The notes: generated by a model not told the origin, from the sequence alone. A stretch of DNA of 23,864 bases from Chloroflexota bacterium (GCA_020353135.1 CP070688.1:3368006-3391869), one strand, 5' to 3'; numbered from the stretch's first letter, positions 1 to 9,127 are shown. Translations and numbers: made by a program.

Positions 1-2
1 TG

Positions 3-1580
3 TTGATGGTGTCTGGCAGTTTTGCCGACACAACCTACACGGTCCAGCCGGGCGACACGCTATCCCAAATCGCCCGATCCTTCAATACCTCTGTGGCGGC
101 GATCGTCGTCGCCAACGACATATCGAATCCCAACCTGATTTATGCCGGTCAGGTGCTGGTTATCCCAACGGCCGGTGGCCAGCCTCCCCAGCCGCCAACG
201 CCGACACCACCTATAGAAGGTGGCTGTACCTACGTTGTTCAACCAGGCGACACCTTATCGTCCATTGCGGTGCGATTTGGCACGACGGTCCAGGAGCTCG
301 TCGTATTAAACAATATCTCCAACCCCAACCTGATCTATGCTGGTCAGACATTAAAGATATCGACCAGTTCGGACTGCGGCCAGCCGCCGACGACTCCGCC
401 GCCGACGACCCCGCCACCTACAACTCCGCCACCATCCGGCGGAGGTACATATGTGGTCAAACCTGGTGACACCCTATCCAGCATTGCGGCGCGCTATGGG
501 ACGACGGTCCAGGAATTGGCGACATTGAACGGCATTTCCAATCCAAACCTGATCTATGCTGGCCAGGTATTGCAAATACCAGGGGGATCGACAGGTGGTC
601 CGCCGCCTCCTCCGCCTCCGCCCCCGCCACCACCGCCTTCAGGCGGCAGCGGATTCGCGCTCGGCGGCCAGACCCAAACCTTTGCCAATGCCGACCGCAT
701 GAAAGATGCCAAGATGACCTGGGTCAAGCTGCAGCACAAGTGGGCGCCTGGCGATGATCCCGGAGCAGTTGCGGGCATGATCCGCAATGGGCACGACAAT
801 GGCTTCAAGGTTCTACTGAGCATTACCGGCAAGAACACATATCCGCCGCCAAACGGAATTGACATTGGGGCATTTGTAGATTTCCTGCGAGGCGTGGCGT
901 CGTTGGGCGGCGATGCGCCTGACGCCATCGAGGTCTGGAACGAACAGAATATCGACTTCGAGTGGCCAGCCGGCCAGATCAATCCGACCACATATGTTAA
1001 CGAGATGTTGCGGCCGGCTTACAATGCAATAAAAGGCGCGAACGGCAATATCCTGGTGGTCAGCGGCGCTCTTGCGCCAACCGGCTTTGATAATGGGCAC
1101 AATGCCTGGGCTGACGATCGCTACATACAGGGTATGGCAGCGGCTGGCGGAGCGAACTATATGGATTGCATCGGTATTCATCACAATGCCGGCGCCACAT
1201 CGCCCAGCGCACGTAGTGGCCACCCGGCCGGTACTCACTACAGCTGGTATTTCTTGCCCATGGTTGAGTTATATCATGGCGCATTTGGCGGTGCCCGGCC
1301 GCTATGTTTCACTGAGATAGGCTATTTGTCGGGCGACGGCTTTCCTGGTCTGCCACCGAATTTCTCCTGGGCTTCTGGAACGAGCGTTTCCGAACATGCC
1401 CAGTGGTTGGGTGAGGCGCTCAACCTTTCGCGCCAGGGTGATCGAGTCCGCATGTTCATCGTCTTCAACGTAGACTTCACGCTTTACGAGACCGACGGCG
1501 ACCCTCAGGCCGGCTACGCTATCATCCGGCCGGATGGTAGTTGCCCGGCTTGTAGCACCCTCAGCGCAAACGCTCCATAG
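3..1580 (+). CDS. Secreted LysM-repeat protein with C-terminal glycosidase-like domain (5' end probably outside window)
   Basis: The reading frame is open to the left edge. The first residues ([10 protein letters not shown]) look like the end of a signal peptide, so the true start is probably upstream. Three LysM modules follow at about residues 12-55, 76-119 and 149-193, each with the words PGDTLS and [10 protein letters not shown]; LysM binds peptidoglycan or chitin-like glycans. Thr/Pro linkers separate them (TTPPP repeats at about 127-142, and 13 consecutive prolines at 200-212). Residues 215-525 look like a clan GH-A TIM barrel: WNEQN supplies a candidate acid/base (Glu314) and FTEIGY a candidate nucleophile (Glu438), 124 residues apart as usual for that clan. 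Substrate is unknown. The protein is probably exported and wall-bound. Domain calls are by eye, and the GH family number cannot be assigned. Confidence 0.85.
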   Translation: MMVSGSFADTTYTVQPGDTLSQIARSFNTSVAAIVVANDISNPNLIYAGQVLVIPTAGGQPPQPPTPTPPIEGGCTYVVQPGDTLSSIAVRFGTTVQELVVLNNISNPNLIYAGQTLKISTSSDCGQPPTTPPPTTPPPTTPPPSGGGTYVVKPGDTLSSIAARYGTTVQELATLNGISNPNLIYAGQVLQIPGGSTGGPPPPPPPPPPPPPSGGSGFALGGQTQTFANADRMKDAKMTWVKLQHKWAPGDDPGAVAGMIRNGHDNGFKVLLSITGKNTYPPPNGIDIGAFVDFLRGVASLGGDAPDAIEVWNEQNIDFEWPAGQINPTTYVNEMLRPAYNAIKGANGNILVVSGALAPTGFDNGHNAWADDRYIQGMAAAGGANYMDCIGIHHNAGATSPSARSGHPAGTHYSWYFLPMVELYHGAFGGARPLCFTEIGYLSGDGFPGLPPNFSWASGTSVSEHAQWLGEALNLSRQGDRVRMFIVFNVDFTLYETDGDPQAGYAIIRPDGSCPACSTLSANAP

Positions 1581-1808
1581 CTCCGTTGCGCCGCCACTCT
1601 AGCAAACCTTAGCAAAGGCGCGGTGAATCCTGCTTGGACTTCTGAGTAGAGGACAATCCTAACTGAATAAGCGGTTGCACATCCGTGGCCTGATGGAACT
1701 CCCTACTGTGGTGGTTTGACTGAGGTTCGCGAAACAATCTGACCTTAGATCGCCTGCGCTTCAAGGGAACTTCTGTCGCGGTTGTCTTGAACAGAGGAAG
1801 AGTGAATT

Positions 1809-2243
1809 ATGGATCTTCGCAGCATTTTGGCGACGAAGAGCCGCCAGATCATTACGATCGAGGCGGAACAAACCCTGGCCGAGGCACTGGAGGTATTGCA
1901 ACAACATAATATCGGGGCTTTAGTAGTGCTCGGGCCAGAGAAGGGGGTAGCGGGGATTATTTCCGAGCGAGATATCGTCCGGGTCGCGGCCGGCAACCGA
2001 GATTTCTTCGACCTCAAGGTTAAGCAAGTGATGACCAGGGACGTCGTGCTCGGGATTCCAGAGGACGACGTGATCCACGTGGCCCACGTAATGACTGAGA
2101 GACGATTCAGACACTTGCCGGTTGTGGATGCCGATAAGCATATTATCGGCATTATTTCGATCGGGGATGTTCTCAAGTCTCAACGTGACCAATTCCTGGG
2201 GGAAATCGACACGCTAGAAACCCAGATTCTTGCCGACGACTGA
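1809..2243 (+). CDS. Tandem CBS-domain protein
   Basis: This 144-residue protein consists of little more than two CBS domains (about residues 8-62 and 75-132), the size usual for stand-alone CBS-pair proteins. Typical words are seen: GVAGIISERDIVR closing the first domain, and FRHLPVVD followed by IIGIISIGDVLK closing the second. CBS pairs bind adenosine nucleotides (AMP, ATP, NAD) and act as energy or redox sensors, usually as dimers in the cytosol. A purine-rich ribosome site (AGAGGAAGAG) precedes ATG 1809. It lies 38 nt upstream of the ferredoxin-NADP reductase on the same strand, so a shared transcript and a nucleotide- or redox-linked role are plausible. The ligand and partner cannot be read from the sequence. 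Confidence 0.93.
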   Translation: MDLRSILATKSRQIITIEAEQTLAEALEVLQQHNIGALVVLGPEKGVAGIISERDIVRVAAGNRDFFDLKVKQVMTRDVVLGIPEDDVIHVAHVMTERRFRHLPVVDADKHIIGIISIGDVLKSQRDQFLGEIDTLETQILADD

Positions 2244-2281
2244 TCGGCGACATTGCCGCCGCTTGTTGACAGGAGCACAAC

Positions 2282-3679
2282 ATGAACCAAGTAGGTACAG
2301 AAGCACAGCCATTGCGAGTGGCCGTTATTGGCGCGGGTCCGGCCGGCTTTTATACGGCTGAGAGACTCTTTAAGCAGAAGGATCTGGTCGTCGAAGTCGA
2401 TATGTTTGACCGGCTGCCTACGCCATATGGTCTCGTGCGGGCCGGCGTGGCGCCAGACCATCAGAAGATTAAGTCGGTCACCAAGGTGTTTGACCGGGTT
2501 GCCGGCAACATAGGCTTCAGGTTCTTCGGCTACGTGGAGATCGGCCGTGACATTGACTTGGCCGACTTGGAGAAACATTATCATCAGATCGTGTATGCGA
2601 CTGGGGCGCAGACCGATCGCAGGCTGAATATCCCAGGTATCGACTTGGCCGGCAGCCATGCTGCGACTAGCTTTGTAGCTTGGTACAACGGCCACCCTGA
2701 TTATCGAGATCTGGAATTCGACCTTTCGGTTGAAAGCGCGGCGGTGATCGGCATCGGCAACGTGGCTGTCGACGTGGCCCGGATCCTTTGCCGCACACCT
2801 GATGAATTGGAGGAGACTGATATCGCCGATCATGCTCTGGAGGCGCTGCGCGCAAGCAGAGTCAAGGACGTCTATATGCTTGGCAGGAGGGGACCTGCAC
2901 AGGGGAAGTTTACTTCACCAGAGCTCAAAGAATTGGGCGAGATGAGCGACGCCGACCTGATAATCTTGCCGGAAGAGGCGCAACTGGACGAACTGAGCGA
3001 ACAGTCACTGGCAACAGCCGATCGGGGTACCTTGCGACAGGTGGAAATCATCAACGACTTCGCCGGGCGCCCGGCCTCGACCAGGTCACGGCGCTTGCAT
3101 CTGCGGTTCCTGGTGTCCCCGACGGAACTGTGTGATGATGGGGATGGCCGGGTCAGCACTATGCGAATCGTGCGTAATGAGCTTTATGCTACAAGCGCCG
3201 GTACTTTGAGATCCAGGGCCACAGATAATCATGAGTCGATTGATGTCGGCCTTGTATTTAGGGCGGTAGGCTATCGCGGTGTGCCCATTCCCGGCGTGCC
3301 ATTCTATGACGATTGGGGCGTGATCTTGAATGTGAATGGGCGAGTGGTGGAAACGGACACGCAACGGCCCAGGATCGGCCACTATACGGCCGGTTGGATC
3401 AAGCGTGGGCCATCGGGTGTCATTGGCACCAACAAGCCCGACGCGGCCGAAACCGTCGAACAGATGCTTAGTGATCTGTCCGAAAGTCGCTTGCTGAAAC
3501 CGCCGTCGCCAACGGCCGAGGCGGCCGGCAAGCTGATAAAGGATCGCCAGCCGGAGTTCTTCAGTTTCGACGATTGGCGACGTCTCGATCAGCTTGAGAT
3601 TGAACGGGGCCAAATGATTGGGCGGCCGCGGGTTAAGTTTACCCGAATCGCCGACATGTTGGCCGCAAAGCAGTCGTGA
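2282..3679 (+). CDS. fprA: FprA-type ferredoxin-NADP(+) reductase (adrenodoxin reductase family)
   Basis: This 465-residue flavoprotein transfers electrons between NADPH and ferredoxin in the cytosol. The FAD site is at the N-terminus (GAGPAG, residues 17-22). The family words [17 protein letters not shown] follow, then a second Rossmann fold with [13 protein letters not shown] for NADPH. The C-terminal stretch [15 protein letters not shown], which closes over the flavin in FprA and adrenodoxin reductase, is intact. Length matches the family (about 450-470). ATG 2282 has AGGAG at a good distance. No fused ferredoxin domain is seen. Its neighbours are the CBS protein 38 nt before and the RNase H-like gene 55 nt after. 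The physiological ferredoxin partner is not in the window. Confidence 0.93.
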   Translation: MNQVGTEAQPLRVAVIGAGPAGFYTAERLFKQKDLVVEVDMFDRLPTPYGLVRAGVAPDHQKIKSVTKVFDRVAGNIGFRFFGYVEIGRDIDLADLEKHYHQIVYATGAQTDRRLNIPGIDLAGSHAATSFVAWYNGHPDYRDLEFDLSVESAAVIGIGNVAVDVARILCRTPDELEETDIADHALEALRASRVKDVYMLGRRGPAQGKFTSPELKELGEMSDADLIILPEEAQLDELSEQSLATADRGTLRQVEIINDFAGRPASTRSRRLHLRFLVSPTELCDDGDGRVSTMRIVRNELYATSAGTLRSRATDNHESIDVGLVFRAVGYRGVPIPGVPFYDDWGVILNVNGRVVETDTQRPRIGHYTAGWIKRGPSGVIGTNKPDAAETVEQMLSDLSESRLLKPPSPTAEAAGKLIKDRQPEFFSFDDWRRLDQLEIERGQMIGRPRVKFTRIADMLAAKQS

Positions 3680-3734
3680 GCGGCTACAACGTCAAAGAAT
3701 ACAACGCCGGTCGCCCGGACGTGCAAACCTGAGT

Positions 3735-4619
3735 ATGGTTGTCACTATCTATACCGATGGGGGAGCGGACCCCAATCCTGGCGTTGGTGGATGGGCGGCT
3801 ATACTCCGTGCCGGCGATCGAGAGAAGGTCTTATCCGGCAGCGATCCGTCCACAACCAATAACCGAATGGAACTGACTGCCGCCATAGCTGCGCTGGAAG
3901 CATTGACACGTCCAAGCCAGGTTGCGCTCTACACTGACAGCGAGTATCTGCGCCTGGGTATCACCGAGCGGATCAGTAAGTGGCAATCCGCCAACTGGCA
4001 GCGAAAGGGAATACCCATCCCCAACGTCGACTTGTGGCAGGCGCTGTGGGGACTGACCCAGCAACATGACGTCCGGTGGCATTGGGTGAGGGGCCATGCT
4101 GGTAATCCGCTGAACGAGCGGGTCGACAAGTTGGCCAGAGACGCAAGGTTGGCGCTGACGCCGGCCGTCTACCTTGGTCCAGATTCAACGTGTCTGTACG
4201 TCCGGGGATCATGCAAGGGCAATCCAGGTCCAGGCGCATGGGGTACAATTCTTGAGTTTGGCCAGGAGACCCAGCAAATGAGCGGTTCCGAATCGGCGAC
4301 GACCAATAATCGCATGGAGCTCACGGCCGTTATTGAGGGCCTAAACATGATAGCGCCCGGGGATGAGGTTCATGTGATCACAACCTCAGATTACGTCTTC
4401 ATGGGCGCGACTCGCTGGATTCACGGATGGCGACAGCGGGACTGGAAAAAGAAGGACGGTCAGAATGTCAGCAACCGAGATCTGTGGCAACGTCTCGATG
4501 GGATGGCGACGGTACGAGACGTTCACTGGTTTAGCGCCAAGGGAGCAACCGAACAGTTTGAGCAGGGCTTGGACGAGGCTGCTAGGCTGGCCAGACAGGC
4601 GCTGGAGATGGAACGCTGA
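3735..4619 (+). CDS. rnhA: Tandem RNase HI-domain protein, second domain degenerate
   Basis: Two RNase H folds lie in one 294-residue chain. Domain 1 (about 1-140) has the full catalytic set: Asp8 ([11 protein letters not shown]), Glu46 (NNRMEL), Asp68 (YTDSEY), His121 (RGHAGNP) and Asp131 (ERVDKLA). It should cut the RNA strand of RNA-DNA hybrids. Domain 2 (about 150-290) repeats the landmarks GNPGPGAWG and TTNNRMEL (Glu195). However, the first Asp is Arg157 (YVRGS), the TDS Asp is Thr217 (ITTSDY), and the His-bearing loop reads SAKGATEQ. Domain 2 is therefore probably inactive and may bind substrate or regulate. The frame is open back to 3618, inside fprA, but the fold starts directly at ATG 3735, so I chose that. 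Its ribosome site is poor. A tRNA promoter begins 3 bp after the stop. Confidence 0.88.
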   Translation: MVVTIYTDGGADPNPGVGGWAAILRAGDREKVLSGSDPSTTNNRMELTAAIAALEALTRPSQVALYTDSEYLRLGITERISKWQSANWQRKGIPIPNVDLWQALWGLTQQHDVRWHWVRGHAGNPLNERVDKLARDARLALTPAVYLGPDSTCLYVRGSCKGNPGPGAWGTILEFGQETQQMSGSESATTNNRMELTAVIEGLNMIAPGDEVHVITTSDYVFMGATRWIHGWRQRDWKKKDGQNVSNRDLWQRLDGMATVRDVHWFSAKGATEQFEQGLDEAARLARQALEMER

Positions 4620-4621
4620 TA

Positions 4622-4649
4622 TTGACATTTAGTGCCTACTTGGTAAAAT
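4622..4649 (+). promoter_or_regulatory. Sigma-70-like promoter of tRNA-Leu
   Basis: A perfect -35 box TTGACA (4622-4627) is separated by 16 bp from TAAAAT (4644-4649). The expected transcription start is about 4656, just before the mature tRNA 5' end at 4661. The -35 box starts directly after the stop codon of the RNase H gene. Confidence 0.85.
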
Positions 4650-4660
4650 GCGCCCAGATA

Positions 4661-4745
<85 letters not shown>

Positions 4746-4823
4746 CCTTCAGCTTTGAGACGTCTAACATAGCAAAATGCCCACCGTCCCAAGATACCTC
4801 GTCTCATAGATAGCCTTCCGTGT

Positions 4824-4851
4824 GCTCGACCACTGAGTCGGGCCGTTTTTC
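4824..4851 (+). terminator. Rho-independent terminator after tRNA-Leu
   Basis: GCTCGAC (4824-4830) pairs with GTCGGGC (4837-4843) with one G-U pair around a 6-nt loop. CG, a five-T run and CT follow. It lies 79 nt past the tRNA and before the next gene. Confidence 0.7.
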
Positions 4852-4927
4852 TATAAGTAACTCATTTGAGGATAGCCGCACAATCGGTACAATCTTGCAT
4901 CTTGGTGTCAGTTCAAGGGGTAGTTTG

Positions 4928-5971
4928 ATGAACGTCATTGTCATTGCCAGCCTAATCATCGCCGGTACCGTCATGCTGGGCGCTCTCCTGGCTGTTCTGT
5001 TCCGGGGATTTAACCGGGCCGTCGTTAATGAACAGCAAGCGGCCGAAGTGGAGAAGGCCGGTTATAACCAGGCTCTGACCTACGGTTACATGATTCCTGT
5101 CGAAGCCGATGCGCAGACGCAAATGAAGGCTGCGCGCAAAGAAGCGGCCAGACGCGCGGCACTTGTGCCGCGTGGCGCCAACGTGGGCATTGGCCAGACA
5201 AACGACGGCGCGGTGCAGACCGCCTATCAGGGGGTTAAGGATGATCCTGTAACGGCGGTCAAGATCGCCAGCATTCATACTTGGGAAGGGCTGCGCAGCG
5301 GTTCGTCTTTCACGCCAGGGCAAACCCTAACGCACGCCGACGCTGTCACGGTCCCGCCAACAAAATCGGCCAAGGATTTGGTGCCTGGCGAGGATTACGA
5401 GGTCATAGAGATCACGGAGGATATGATGCCGGCCGAGAAGCGCAAGGCGCGTATCGCCAATGCCAAGGCAAAATCGGCGGCCGTCAAAGCGTTGAAAGCG
5501 GCCGGGGCAGTAGCTCCCGCCGCGGCTACGACGCCAGAAGCGCCAGCGACAGCCGCCACTTCAGCGACAGCGGCAGCCACGGCGGCCGCCGATCCGGCGG
5601 TAGCGAAGGAGCCGGTTCCCGGCATTGACTACGAAGTAATCCCGATTACCGATGAGATGTCGCCGGACGAGGTGCGCCAGGCCCGGATCGCCAACGTGAA
5701 AGCCAAATCTGCGGCCATGAAGGCATTTAAGGCGTCGGGCGCGAGCGCGGCCACTACGCCGGTACAGCCTGTGGAACCGAGTCCAGCGCCTGAGCCAGCC
5801 GCGGCGCCTACTGCTGCGCCCACTGACATAACGCCCCCTGAGCTGATAGAGATCACTGACGACATGGCGCCGGATGAGGTGCGCAAGGCCCGAATTCAGA
5901 ACGCCAAGGCCAAATCAGCTTACAAGAAAGCCCTTAAGGAAACTGGCATCGATCCCTCTACGATTGCCTAG
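4928..5971 (+). CDS. Single-TM protein with three copies of a charged motif in Ala/Pro-rich linkers
   Basis: I do not recognise this 347-residue protein as a named family. One hydrophobic segment lies at about residues 2-24 (VIVIASLIIAGTVMLGALLAVLF), followed by a region rich in Ala, Lys and Glu. A repeat of about 38 residues starts near 156, 234 and 305. Each copy reads roughly (DYE)(V/L)I-x-IT-(D/E)-(D/E)-M-x-P-x-E, then (R/K)-x-ARI-x-N-x-KAKSA and a Lys/Ala-rich tail, so each is probably helical. The linkers are low-complexity (Ala, Thr, Pro). ATG 4928 was chosen because AAGGGG stands 7 nt upstream and the TM segment starts immediately; the frame is open back to 4820, but that stretch overlaps the terminator. 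A membrane-anchored scaffold is possible; function unknown. Confidence 0.75.
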   Translation: MNVIVIASLIIAGTVMLGALLAVLFRGFNRAVVNEQQAAEVEKAGYNQALTYGYMIPVEADAQTQMKAARKEAARRAALVPRGANVGIGQTNDGAVQTAYQGVKDDPVTAVKIASIHTWEGLRSGSSFTPGQTLTHADAVTVPPTKSAKDLVPGEDYEVIEITEDMMPAEKRKARIANAKAKSAAVKALKAAGAVAPAAATTPEAPATAATSATAAATAAADPAVAKEPVPGIDYEVIPITDEMSPDEVRQARIANVKAKSAAMKAFKASGASAATTPVQPVEPSPAPEPAAAPTAAPTDITPPELIEITDDMAPDEVRKARIQNAKAKSAYKKALKETGIDPSTIA

Positions 5972-5980
5972 TGACAGGGG

Positions 5981-6003
5981 CGCCTGGCAGCAAGTGCCTG
6001 GCG
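5981..6003. repeat. Imperfect hairpin, possible copy of a short palindromic repeat
   Basis: CGCCTGGCA (5981-5989) pairs with TGCCTGGCG (5995-6003) with one T-T mismatch and loop GCAAG. It begins 10 nt after the stop of the upstream gene and has no T run, so it is not a standard terminator. It resembles the palindrome at 13464-13508 at about 19 of 23 positions. Confidence 0.45.
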
Positions 6004-6106
6004 GCAAATAACTAGCCCTCTACTCTCTTCGATCCAATCGGTGAACAGAGCAATCGACGGCCGGCGTGCCGGCAAGGTTCTGTTCGTTTACCTCAGGTTG
6101 CTATGC

Positions 6107-6112
6107 TACAAT
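6107..6112 (+). promoter_or_regulatory. -10 box of the histidine kinase gene
   Basis: TACAAT at 6107-6112 places the expected transcription start at about 6119-6120, which coincides with GTG 6120. No good -35 box is seen; TTCGTT (6083-6088) with an 18-bp spacer is the best. Confidence 0.45.
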
Positions 6113-6119
6113 TCGTATA

Positions 6120-7709
6120 GTGTTAGTAGATTATCGTGTTCGACAGCGAGAATACCTGCTGGCCATCAGCCGCGCGCTGACGGCAGAGTTAGATCTGGCC
6201 GACGTGTTGCGCATCATCATCCAGGCGTCGGTAGACTTCATTTCCGGCCGGGCCGGGGCAATCGTGTTGGCCGATCCGACAACGCACTCCTTTCGCATCG
6301 CGGCGATATATGGTCTGCAACGAGAACATTTCGCGAAGTACCTGCCGCTGGAGCAGGGGATTCGCTATGAACCCGGTAATGAACAAACCGTCATACCTGA
6401 ATTGACGCGTCACATGCAGTCGGTGGCAAAATCAGCCGATATTGGCGTTGCCCAGGTCTTGAGACTACCGATGCTGAGCGGCGATACGCTCATCGGCATG
6501 ATCTATGTCTTTCAGGCTGGCAGTTACCGTATCAGCGGTGACGCGGCGAATCTACTGCAAAGCTTCGCCGACCAGGCGGCTATTGCCGTCAAGAATGCCC
6601 GACTATATCAGCAAGTAATTGACGAGAAGCAGCGCCTGGACGCAATCCTTGAGCAGAGCGCTGACGGGGTTATGATCCTCGATCACGACCTGCGCATCAC
6701 CCGATTCAACCCTTCGCTGAGCCGCATGACCGGCTGGCGAGCTGAAGAGGCCATCGGCCGATCCCATCAGGACGTCATTCGCTGGAATTCATTGCGGACT
6801 GAACTGGCACTGGAAGCGGCAATGGCCCATGGCTGGCCGCTGCCTGGCGCGTCGTCGTTGCTCGTCGAGGGTGAATTGAAACGTAAAGCGGGTGACAATG
6901 CTAGCCTGGGCATTACCTACGCGCCGCTGCTCAATCAGTCCGGCGTGATGACGAATGTCATAGCTAATTGTCGGGACCTGACCCGCTACAGGGAGGAGGA
7001 GGAACTACAGAAGACTTTCATATCTGTGGTAAGCCACGAACTGAAGACGCCAGTATCGATTATCAAGGGTTACGCTGGCACACTAGGCAGGCCCGATGCA
7101 AGTTGGCCGGCTGAGATGATCCAAGAATACGCTTCCGTGATAGACGAGGAAGCGGATCGCTTAACTGAACTCATAGACAATCTGCTGGAGGCGTCTAGAC
7201 TGCAGTCTGGCACGTTCCAGCTCGAAATGAATGACGATATAGGATTGCCCATCATGGCGGCCGAGGTCATCAGTCGTTTTGGCAGCCAGACGCAAAAACA
7301 CGAGTTCGTGCTCGATTTCCCAGATGACTTTCCAGCTGTGACCGGTGATGAACGGCGCCTGAATCAGGTGCTTTATAACTTGGTCAGCAACGCAATTAAG
7401 TACTCGCCGGATGGCGGCCGTATCAAACTGTCGGGCCAGACCTACGGCGACTATGTGACCATTTCTGTGCGCGATGAGGGGATTGGTATTCCTGCCCACG
7501 AACAGCACCGGATATTCGTCAAGTTTAGCAGGTTGGACAACGCCCTGAGTCGAAGGACTGAAGGTACCGGACTCGGTCTGTTTCTGACGAAGGCCATTGT
7601 AGAGGCTCACGGGGGGAGTATTTGGTTTAGTGACAACGGCGACCAGCAGGGAGATGGTGGTCCAGGAACGACGTTTACCTTCTCATTGCCCCGCCAAAAC
7701 GTGCAATAG
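6120..7709 (+). CDS. GAF-PAS sensor histidine kinase
   Basis: This 529-residue protein autophosphorylates on histidine and should pass phosphate to an unlinked response regulator. A GAF domain lies at about residues 15-165 and a PAS domain at about 170-295 (LDAILEQSADGVMILDHDLRI). A HisKA dimerisation domain follows with phospho-acceptor His306 in SHELKTP. The HATPase domain shows an N box (NLVSNAIKYS), DEGIGIP, and GTGLGLFL. There is no TM segment, so it probably senses a cytosolic signal or ligand. The start is set at GTG 6120: the GAF region begins soon after, a -10 box sits just upstream, and the open stretch back to 6066 looks non-coding. No response regulator with a receiver domain is in the window, so the kinase is an orphan here. 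Confidence 0.92.
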   Translation: MLVDYRVRQREYLLAISRALTAELDLADVLRIIIQASVDFISGRAGAIVLADPTTHSFRIAAIYGLQREHFAKYLPLEQGIRYEPGNEQTVIPELTRHMQSVAKSADIGVAQVLRLPMLSGDTLIGMIYVFQAGSYRISGDAANLLQSFADQAAIAVKNARLYQQVIDEKQRLDAILEQSADGVMILDHDLRITRFNPSLSRMTGWRAEEAIGRSHQDVIRWNSLRTELALEAAMAHGWPLPGASSLLVEGELKRKAGDNASLGITYAPLLNQSGVMTNVIANCRDLTRYREEEELQKTFISVVSHELKTPVSIIKGYAGTLGRPDASWPAEMIQEYASVIDEEADRLTELIDNLLEASRLQSGTFQLEMNDDIGLPIMAAEVISRFGSQTQKHEFVLDFPDDFPAVTGDERRLNQVLYNLVSNAIKYSPDGGRIKLSGQTYGDYVTISVRDEGIGIPAHEQHRIFVKFSRLDNALSRRTEGTGLGLFLTKAIVEAHGGSIWFSDNGDQQGDGGPGTTFTFSLPRQNVQ

Positions 7710-7752
7710 GTCGCGGATCTTGTGGTCTTCTGAACCTCTGTGCTGAAGTACC

Positions 7753-7767
7753 TGGCCCAATGGGCCA
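7753..7767. promoter_or_regulatory. Perfect inverted repeat before the CpXC gene
   Basis: TGGCCCA and TGGGCCA flank a single A (15 bp in all), about 5 nt upstream of the ribosome site of the gene at 7786. It could be an operator or an mRNA hairpin near the ribosome site. No T run follows, so it is not a terminator. Confidence 0.4.
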
Positions 7768-7785
7768 AGTCCTTGAGGAGTAATT

Positions 7786-9123
7786 ATGCAAACACAACTT
7801 ACCTGCCCAGCGTGCCAATCGCCGTTTATGGGTGACGTCCACCAGATCGTAGATGTCGGCCTGCATCCAGAAATGAAGCAGCTGTTGCTGACAGGGGCGC
7901 TGAATGTGGTGCAGTGCCCTGCGTGCGGCACGCCTACCAGGGTAAGCACGCCATTCTTATACCATGATCCCGAACATGAACACTTCTTAGTTTATGTCCC
8001 CATGGAAATGGGCGTTGGCCATAGTGAACAAGAGACGATCATTGGGCAGCTTGTGCGGCGGGCAATGGACCAGTTGCCGGCCGAAGAACGTCGTGGCTAC
8101 ATGTTCCAACCGCAGACAATCTTAAGCATGCAGACGCTAATTGACACCGTACTTGAATCTGAAGGCGTGACGCCTGAGATGCTTGCCCGCCAACGCAGTC
8201 AAAGAGACCTGTTGCAGACGCTTCTGGATTCGGACCGCAAGACAGCCGACGAACTGATTGCCGCCCACACTGATGAGATTGACGAGCAATTCTTCGCCAT
8301 GATTGGCTTGTTGATCGAGACGGCCGAACAGTCTGGTCAGAATGAAACCCTTCTAGATCTTATGAATCTCAGGGCGAAACTATACCGAGATACCAATACC
8401 GGTCAGCGCCTAGAAGCACGGCAGCTCGCCCTACACGCGTTCAATCAGGAGGCCAAAAATGCTGAGGGGATTTCACCGGAGTTGTTGTTAAAGCATGTCC
8501 TGGCCAATCGGAAGGATCCCGATATCGTAGAAGCGCTGGTCATGTCTGCAGTCCCAGCCCTCAATTACGACTTCTTCTTGCTGCTTTCAGAGAAGATCGA
8601 GAAGCGTGAACGATCCGGAATCGACGCCAGCGAGTTTATCGCCTTAAGAGACCGGCTGTTGGCATTGCAGCAAGAGATTGAACGCCAGTCAAGGCAAGTT
8701 CTCGAGCGAGCCTCTCAAACCTTGCAGTTTATTCTGTCCGCGGAGGATCGTCGGCAGGCTGTGCGCGATAATCTGGACAAGATTGACGACGGTTTCATGT
8801 ACGTATTAAACGCGAGTATCAGTCAGGCTGAGGAGAGCGGCGACAGTAAGCAGGCAAGCGTCCTGATTGCCATCTATGAGCTGATTCGAGAAGAATTAGA
8901 ACCAGAACTACCCCAAGAGATCAACTTGCTCAATCAGATCATGAGCATTGAAGATGATACCGAACGCGGCCGGCTAATTGACGAAACGCCAGAGATGCAG
9001 ACACCTGAGTTCCTAGAGCTGGTGCGGGCAGTTGCCGACCAGGCAGCTGACAGCGGCCGCACCGATCTGAACGAGCATCTGAAGAGGGTGCAGGCGATGA
9101 TTCAGGCCAGGATGACCGCTTGA
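7786..9123 (+). CDS. CpXC-domain protein with long helical C-terminal region
   Basis: This 445-residue protein opens with a CpXC-type zinc-ribbon-like domain. Cys7/Cys10 (CPAC) and Cys44/Cys47 (CPACG) could hold one metal ion, and the CPxC pattern names the family. The rest of the domain runs to about residue 120 (FLVYVPMEMG). The remaining 320 residues are charged, rich in Leu, Glu and Gln, and look mainly alpha-helical, with coiled-coil-like stretches near 285-315. There is no signal peptide or TM segment, so the protein is probably cytosolic. Function is unknown for the family. ATG 7786 follows a strong ribosome site (GAGGAG). It ends 4 bp from the stop of the convergent FHA regulator and follows the histidine kinase by 76 nt. 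Confidence 0.85.
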   Translation: MQTQLTCPACQSPFMGDVHQIVDVGLHPEMKQLLLTGALNVVQCPACGTPTRVSTPFLYHDPEHEHFLVYVPMEMGVGHSEQETIIGQLVRRAMDQLPAEERRGYMFQPQTILSMQTLIDTVLESEGVTPEMLARQRSQRDLLQTLLDSDRKTADELIAAHTDEIDEQFFAMIGLLIETAEQSGQNETLLDLMNLRAKLYRDTNTGQRLEARQLALHAFNQEAKNAEGISPELLLKHVLANRKDPDIVEALVMSAVPALNYDFFLLLSEKIEKRERSGIDASEFIALRDRLLALQQEIERQSRQVLERASQTLQFILSAEDRRQAVRDNLDKIDDGFMYVLNASISQAEESGDSKQASVLIAIYELIREELEPELPQEINLLNQIMSIEDDTERGRLIDETPEMQTPEFLELVRAVADQAADSGRTDLNEHLKRVQAMIQARMTA

Positions 9124-9127
9124 TAGG

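Noticed and set aside
600..638. Antisense poly-glycine frame opposite the proline run
   Set aside because: It is a by-product of the proline codons and has no start or ribosome site of merit.
1581..1808. Promoter for the CBS gene (TTGACT at 1716-1721)
   Set aside because: No acceptable -10 box lies at the expected spacing, so I list none; the 228-bp gap shows nothing else clear.
2180..2833. 217-residue minus-strand open frame across fprA
   Set aside because: The plus strand carries clear FAD and NADP motifs; the minus-strand product shows no domain and lies antisense to a well-supported gene.
3618..3734. Longer N-terminus for the RNase H protein, starting inside fprA
   Set aside because: The extra 39 residues are basic and low in sense, overlap fprA by 62 bp, and the RNase H fold begins exactly at ATG 3735.
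4831..4845. Word ACTGAGTCGG followed by CCG shared with 14322-14345, considered as a repeat family
   Set aside because: The shared part is short, and the two sites form different hairpins in different contexts; chance is sufficient.
4820..4927. Longer N-terminus for the repeat-motif membrane protein
   Set aside because: It would overlap the tRNA terminator hairpin, and a good ribosome site stands before ATG 4928, where the TM segment starts.
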